This document shows positions 60,064-64,000 of a stretch of 64,000 nt of DNA, piece by piece. Under the pieces are notes generated by a model. The model was not told the DNA's origin. It saw only the letters and a list, made by a program, of their open reading frames with translations, and made no database searches. How positions within the stretch are numbered: the stretch's first letter is position 1; each line of letters begins with the position of its first letter. A program made the translations under genes and the position numbers. This DNA comes from Phyllostachys edulis (lineage: Eukaryota > Streptophyta > Magnoliopsida > Poales > Poaceae): positions 63,702,195 through 63,766,194 of the forward strand of contig CM070562.1 in the NCBI GenBank assembly GCA_036346405.1, read 5' to 3'.

Positions 60064-60684
60064 TCAGCTATCTATTCTTTGGTTGGCTCAAATATATAAA
60101 GTGATTAAATGACATATTTATTAAGAGTCTGAGTATCTATTAAGAAAAATATAAACTTGGATTTTAAATCTGTAGAGATTTGTTTGAAATCTATCTCTAA
60201 TTATAGGACACGATAGAATTCTATACTAAAGACTGTCCTCTCAGCAAGATAACACATGTCATATTATCTATCCTCATATGTAGTCGGAGAATTTGGCTTA
60301 CCTCTTGCTGAGAAAGACTTGAACCTCGATAGACAGAACACATGCTTATCTACTACTTCAGATCAATTTCACATCGATCAATGGTATAATCATCTGGTAT
60401 GTTTCTGTGTTTACAGATTATTAGGTGTTACAATTATCGTATATAATATCTTGTTTTTCCGTTCTGATCTTCTAGTCTAGATCAGTTTAATCTATCAATT
60501 GGTATATGGGCTAATGTGCGTGTGTTGTTGCAACTAATCGCGGTTTCGCATCTTCATCTGCTGGCGAGCCTCCGGTTTTTTCCTCATCTGATCTGTTCTT
60601 CGCTTCTGGTCGGTTCTTGCTTTCCGCCCTTTCCATCTGCCCCGATGTCTGATTGTCTATGCTGAGCGTCCTGCCGAGCGCCTC
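60064..60684. other. Intergenic stretch
   Basis: AT-rich to 60480, then increasingly C/T-rich. No gene supported. Confidence 0.4.
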
Positions 60685-61250
60685 TCAGGGCTTCCGCCGC
60701 CTCCATGTGCGCCGCGTGCTTTCTCGGGCTCCCGCCGGCTCCGCGTGGTCACGCGTCGAGCCTCCCGCTGCCTTCGCGTGGTCGCGCACCGGCTCGGGCG
60801 CCGCCTTCGTGCAGCCTAGAGTCCTCTAGATTTCGTCGTCTCCACCTGCGCCGAGGGCCCTTCAGCTTCCGTCGCCCCTTTATGCGCCGAGCATCCATCT
60901 GCACCGAGCTTCTATCTGGTTTGTTCTTCCCCACCACTGGTTTTCGCATCTGCTAGTCGCTCGCCTTCTTGCTTCCGCTGCTTTCATTTGGCGAGCCTCC
61001 GTTGTTTTCGCGCCCTCCGAGCTTCCGATGCCTTCGGATCTGGCCCAACATCTTCGGGCTTCCGCCGCCTCCGCGAGTTACGAGCGGCATTAGGCTTCCG
61101 CCCTCCTCCGCGTGCGGCCGAGCACCCTTCAGCCTCTGCCTCCTCCGTGTGCGCCGAGCATCTTCGAGCTTCCGCCATCTTTGCATGCGCCACATGCCCT
61201 CCGGGTGCCGTAGTCGGCGGTGCTCGCACCCTTCTACCACCTGCGGCCAT
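60685..61250. repeat. GC-rich ~36-bp minisatellite-like island
   Basis: Degenerate head-to-tail units resemble CTTCCGCCGCCTCC, then GTGCGCCGAGCA, then CCTTCGGG, roughly 36 bp each, about a dozen or more. A period divisible by 3 keeps frames open on both strands, which explains the Arg/Ser/Pro-rich frames. A coding repeat protein cannot be excluded, but no start or domain supports it. Confidence 0.5.
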
Positions 61251-61299
61251 CGCCCTCCATGCTCCGCCGAACCGGCAACAAGAAATTTCTCCAGAATTA

Positions 61300-61356
61300 G
61301 CCCTTGTAGATTTAATTTTCTGTGGCTTGCCCTTGTAGATTTAATTTTCTGTGGCT
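61300..61356 (+). repeat. 29-bp tandem duplication
   Basis: Two copies of GCCCTTGTAGATTTAATTTT(CTGTGGCT) lie head to tail directly after the GC-rich island. Confidence 0.85.
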
Positions 61357-61999
61357 CAAAGTTTCTGCATTAGGATAATTTAAGATTAAGCTTTTGCATT
61401 GCAGATTCTTTCTGCAACTTCAGAATCAACTGCTATACTGATATTGTATTTTCATATCTTGCTTCCAAGTATCTGTTTTTCAGTGGTTCAGATACTTTTA
61501 TGTATTCTGTGTTGGGTTGAATATTGTGTTTGTCATCTTCATGAAACTCTGTTGGTAGAAATCAGTAGATACTGATTTGTGTTTTCAGTTTTGAACTGAG
61601 GTTTAATTGTTCTCTGTTTGCCGCAAGGCTATAGTACTAAAATAAGATATACAAGCACTGTCATATTGGTTCGCTCCTCTGTTAGGTTGAGAATTAACTT
61701 GCTGTTTTAAGATTAGTCTTGACATATCAGTTTAATTAGTCAACTACTATATTGCTTGTCTTACAAATAAGTTATGTTCCCTGATGAGCATTTTTTTTGT
61801 CATCTGTGCTTCATCTGGATGAGGAATATATTATGCATTTTGTTATAAATTATGAACTCATATGAAATAATGATTGAATTGATTCATAACTTGGTCAGCT
61901 AGTGTTCTGTATAGGTTAATTAAAATTCTATGTTGCCAAAGCAACCTCTGTTATGTATGTTAATTTATTCAGAATAACTAAGCATTTTTTTGTATATAT
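61357..61999. other. AT-rich, intron-like stretch
   Basis: T-rich with several TTTGCAG-type acceptor-like sites, following the GC-rich island as an intron would follow a first exon. No downstream exon before the CACTA insertion at 62000. Confidence 0.35.
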
Positions 62000-63337
62000 C
62001 ACTACTACAAAAAGGCTAATACTGGACGCCTCATCACAGACGGTTGATCGAAACCGTCGGTATTACATTCAATCACAGACGGTTTTGGTTTAGAGACGTC
62101 TGTGCTACTGGCTGCGCTAAAAAACCGTCTGTGAAGAGGCAATATCATAGACGGTTCATGTTGAAGACCGTCTGTGAAGTATCACGAGCGGTTCTTGTTC
62201 GTAACCGCTCGTGATATTAATCAGATCGCGCACGGTTTTAAAACACAACCGTCGTGGAGTATCACGACGGTTCAACAAGAACCGCTCGTGATATTAATTA
62301 TATCACTGAGCGGTTCTTAAAATAACCGCTCGTGATAATATCGCTCCAGCGTGAGTTTCTTCATCGCCGGCGCGCTCGTTTCGCCGCCAATCCGCTTCGG
62401 CCCCGACGCGTCTCTTCATCGCATCGATCCGCTTCGGCTCCCTCGATGTCTCTTCGCCTCACGCCCGAATTTATTCCTTGTTTTATAAAAGGATCATCCG
62501 CCATCCAAGATGATCATCCCCACATACTTATAAAAAACAGAAATGGCTACCTCTTCCTTGTCGCCAAAGATCGATGGCCTTCCGCCGCAGACTGCATGAG
62601 CACCTCTCTCGGTGTACGTTGAACTGCTTTGCGGAAGAACACTGCTTGATCAATGTGTCTTCACTCCTCCGCCGCATTGAATTTGCCGGAGCGGTGACAC
62701 CACCTTCCGCCGCCTTGACATCCTCCTCCGCCGTGTCTTCCGGTGATCTCCCACTTTCGGCGAAGTTTATCGCGTCATCGACATAGTCCTCCAAAACGAC
62801 GTTGCACGTCTCGGGAGGCTTGCCGTCACTTGACTGTGGAATCGAGGCGGCAGATGCATCGAGTCGACCAAAGCCGAGACCCTCAAGCAAGGGAAGAGAG
62901 CCTATGGGCTCAATTCTTCTTGGTTCAACGAACCGAGGGTCTTCGGAGACACTTTCGAACGAGCGCCAATGGGTGGACGATTTCGAGCTTCGTCACGATG
63001 ATCAGAACCGTCCGATGCCGACACCGCCGCTTATGAAGTAATGCTGACGGAGATAGCAGCCTACCTTCGCCACTAGAAAAACCTTGTTTAATTATAGGTT
63101 TCGCTTTTTAATATAAACATGTAATTTCTTCATGTCATGTAATTGTATATATATACTTGAGAAAAAACCATTTCACGCATAGGTTCCATTATGGAACCGT
63201 CGTGATATGGGATATATCACAGACGGTTCCATAATGGAACCGCTCGTGATATATCCATATCACGCACGGCTCTATTATGGAACCGCTCGTGATAATTATC
63301 ACCGACGGTTCCATAATAGAACCGCTCGATAAGTCTC

Positions 63338-63347
63338 TTTATAAGTA
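63338..63347 (+). promoter_or_regulatory. TATA-like box in CACTA copy 2
   Basis: TTTATAAGTA followed by GCCGCTAGGGTTTGCGCC, the same block as in copy 1 (15686-15696, opposite strand). Conservation in both copies supports a real internal promoter. Confidence 0.45.
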
Positions 63348-63483
63348 GGAGCTAGCCTAGCTTGCCGCTAGGGTTTGCGCCTAACTCGTCACTCCCTCAA
63401 ATGCCTTACTCTCGTCCCTGCCTCCCCGTCCGCTGCCGACGCCACCATTCTTCCTGTTGCCGACGGTTAGAGATATCTGGTGA

Positions 63484-63522
63484 CCGCAAAAGACACTCGT
63501 ATGATAAGAGTGTCTTTTGCGG
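63484..63522. repeat. 15-bp stem hairpin in the copy-2-specific insert
   Basis: CCGCAAAAGACACTC and GAGTGTCTTTTGCGG flank the 9-nt loop GTATGATAA. A perfect stem, absent from copy 1. Possibly the footprint or end-pair of a small insertion. Confidence 0.7.
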
Positions 63523-64000
63523 CGTCATGTTGTGCCACAACCACGGTGATGTCCAAACTCGTCACTCCCGGCTCTGCTAGGGTTTGCGCCCGCCTAACTC
63601 TGCTCCTCCCCACCTCGACGCGGCGCCGACCACACGTCGACGCCGCCGACCCCGCTGCGCCTGCTAGGGCCCTGGCCGGGCTTGCTTTCCCATCCTCCTC
63701 TATTCTCCTCTAGATCTGTTAGCTTAATGTCTTTTGTTGAGTTTGATTTTTATGCATGAACCTTAAGTTGTGTCCTGATGTTTGTGTGATTTATGCAAGG
63801 TAAAGGAAATGGATGAGGGTTGTGCTGGTGGTGGGGTCGCCACCGTGGTTGCGCTGTACTAAGGTCCCTCTCTGTCTCTACCCCCTTGCTCTGTGATGAA
63901 AATGGCTAGCTAGTGCTCTGCGATGGATGCCGAGGGCTACTACTTGTGTGGTGGGTTTGGACACCCTTGGTCTTGTTCTCTTGTCGATGAACCGCTTCAA

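Larger units (their letters stand above)
62000..64000. mobile_element. CACTA transposon copy 2, runs off the window
   Basis: Starts CACTACTACAAAAAGGC at 62000, preceded by TAT as the presumed TSD. It matches the right end of copy 1 (16901 backwards) and is therefore in reverse orientation. Subterminal repeats of the ATCACGAGCGGTT/TCACAGACGGTT type fill 62030-62340 and 63170-63330. 62450-63100 matches 16440-15780 of copy 1 inverted, and 63750-64000 matches 15430-15185 inverted. No transposase seen. Copy 2 has an extra ~150 bp around 63450-63600. Confidence 0.88.

Overview
The window reads as nuclear DNA from a grass (Poaceae), probably a rice-like genome, though the species cannot be fixed from sequence alone. 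Evidence: spliced genes with GT/AG introns and GC-rich first exons; a BARE/RIRE1/Angela-type copia LTR; CACTA, Mutator-like, PIF/Harbinger and Stowaway elements with intact target-site duplications (TSDs); and a nuclear-type class II tRNA gene. No prokaryotic operon, CRISPR or virus was seen.

Only three intact host genes are supported: a tRNA-Leu(CAG) at 7436-7516 (-); a seven-exon RING-CH (MARCH-type) membrane E3 ubiquitin ligase at 8331-11279 (-), 251 aa; and a two-exon UGT85-type UDP-glycosyltransferase at 56848-59523 (+), 490 aa. Exon boundaries of both protein genes were worked out base by base and restore uninterrupted frames.

Nearly everything else is layered mobile DNA. 1-7100: fragments of GAGGTC- and GGTCAGACCG-rich LTR elements, split by a 4.56-kb solo LTR (2171-6728, TSD GGAAC). 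12.1-25.5 kb: an outer element with Mutator-like inverted ends holds a MULE (12270-13897, 9-bp TSD), a non-autonomous CACTA (13950-16901, TSD TAC) and a decayed copia element (17214-25403). 26599-31183: a complete but broken PIF/Harbinger element with both genes. 34.9-50.7 kb: a cluster of long LTRs, one interrupted by a second copia element (36599-41684, TSD TCCAT) and one lying tail-to-tail. 51.6-61.4 kb: palindromic MITEs, a gene-fragment carrier, a 2.6-kb foldback and minisatellites surrounding the glycosyltransferase. 62000 to the end: a second, reversed copy of the CACTA family.

The most interesting neighbourhood is the glycosyltransferase locus. It has a foldback arm and a 127-bp tandem duplication in its upstream region, a Stowaway MITE in its intron, and a 431-bp palindrome with two 197-bp arms 100 bp after its stop codon. 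Transcribed, these could form long hairpins and feed small-RNA pathways.
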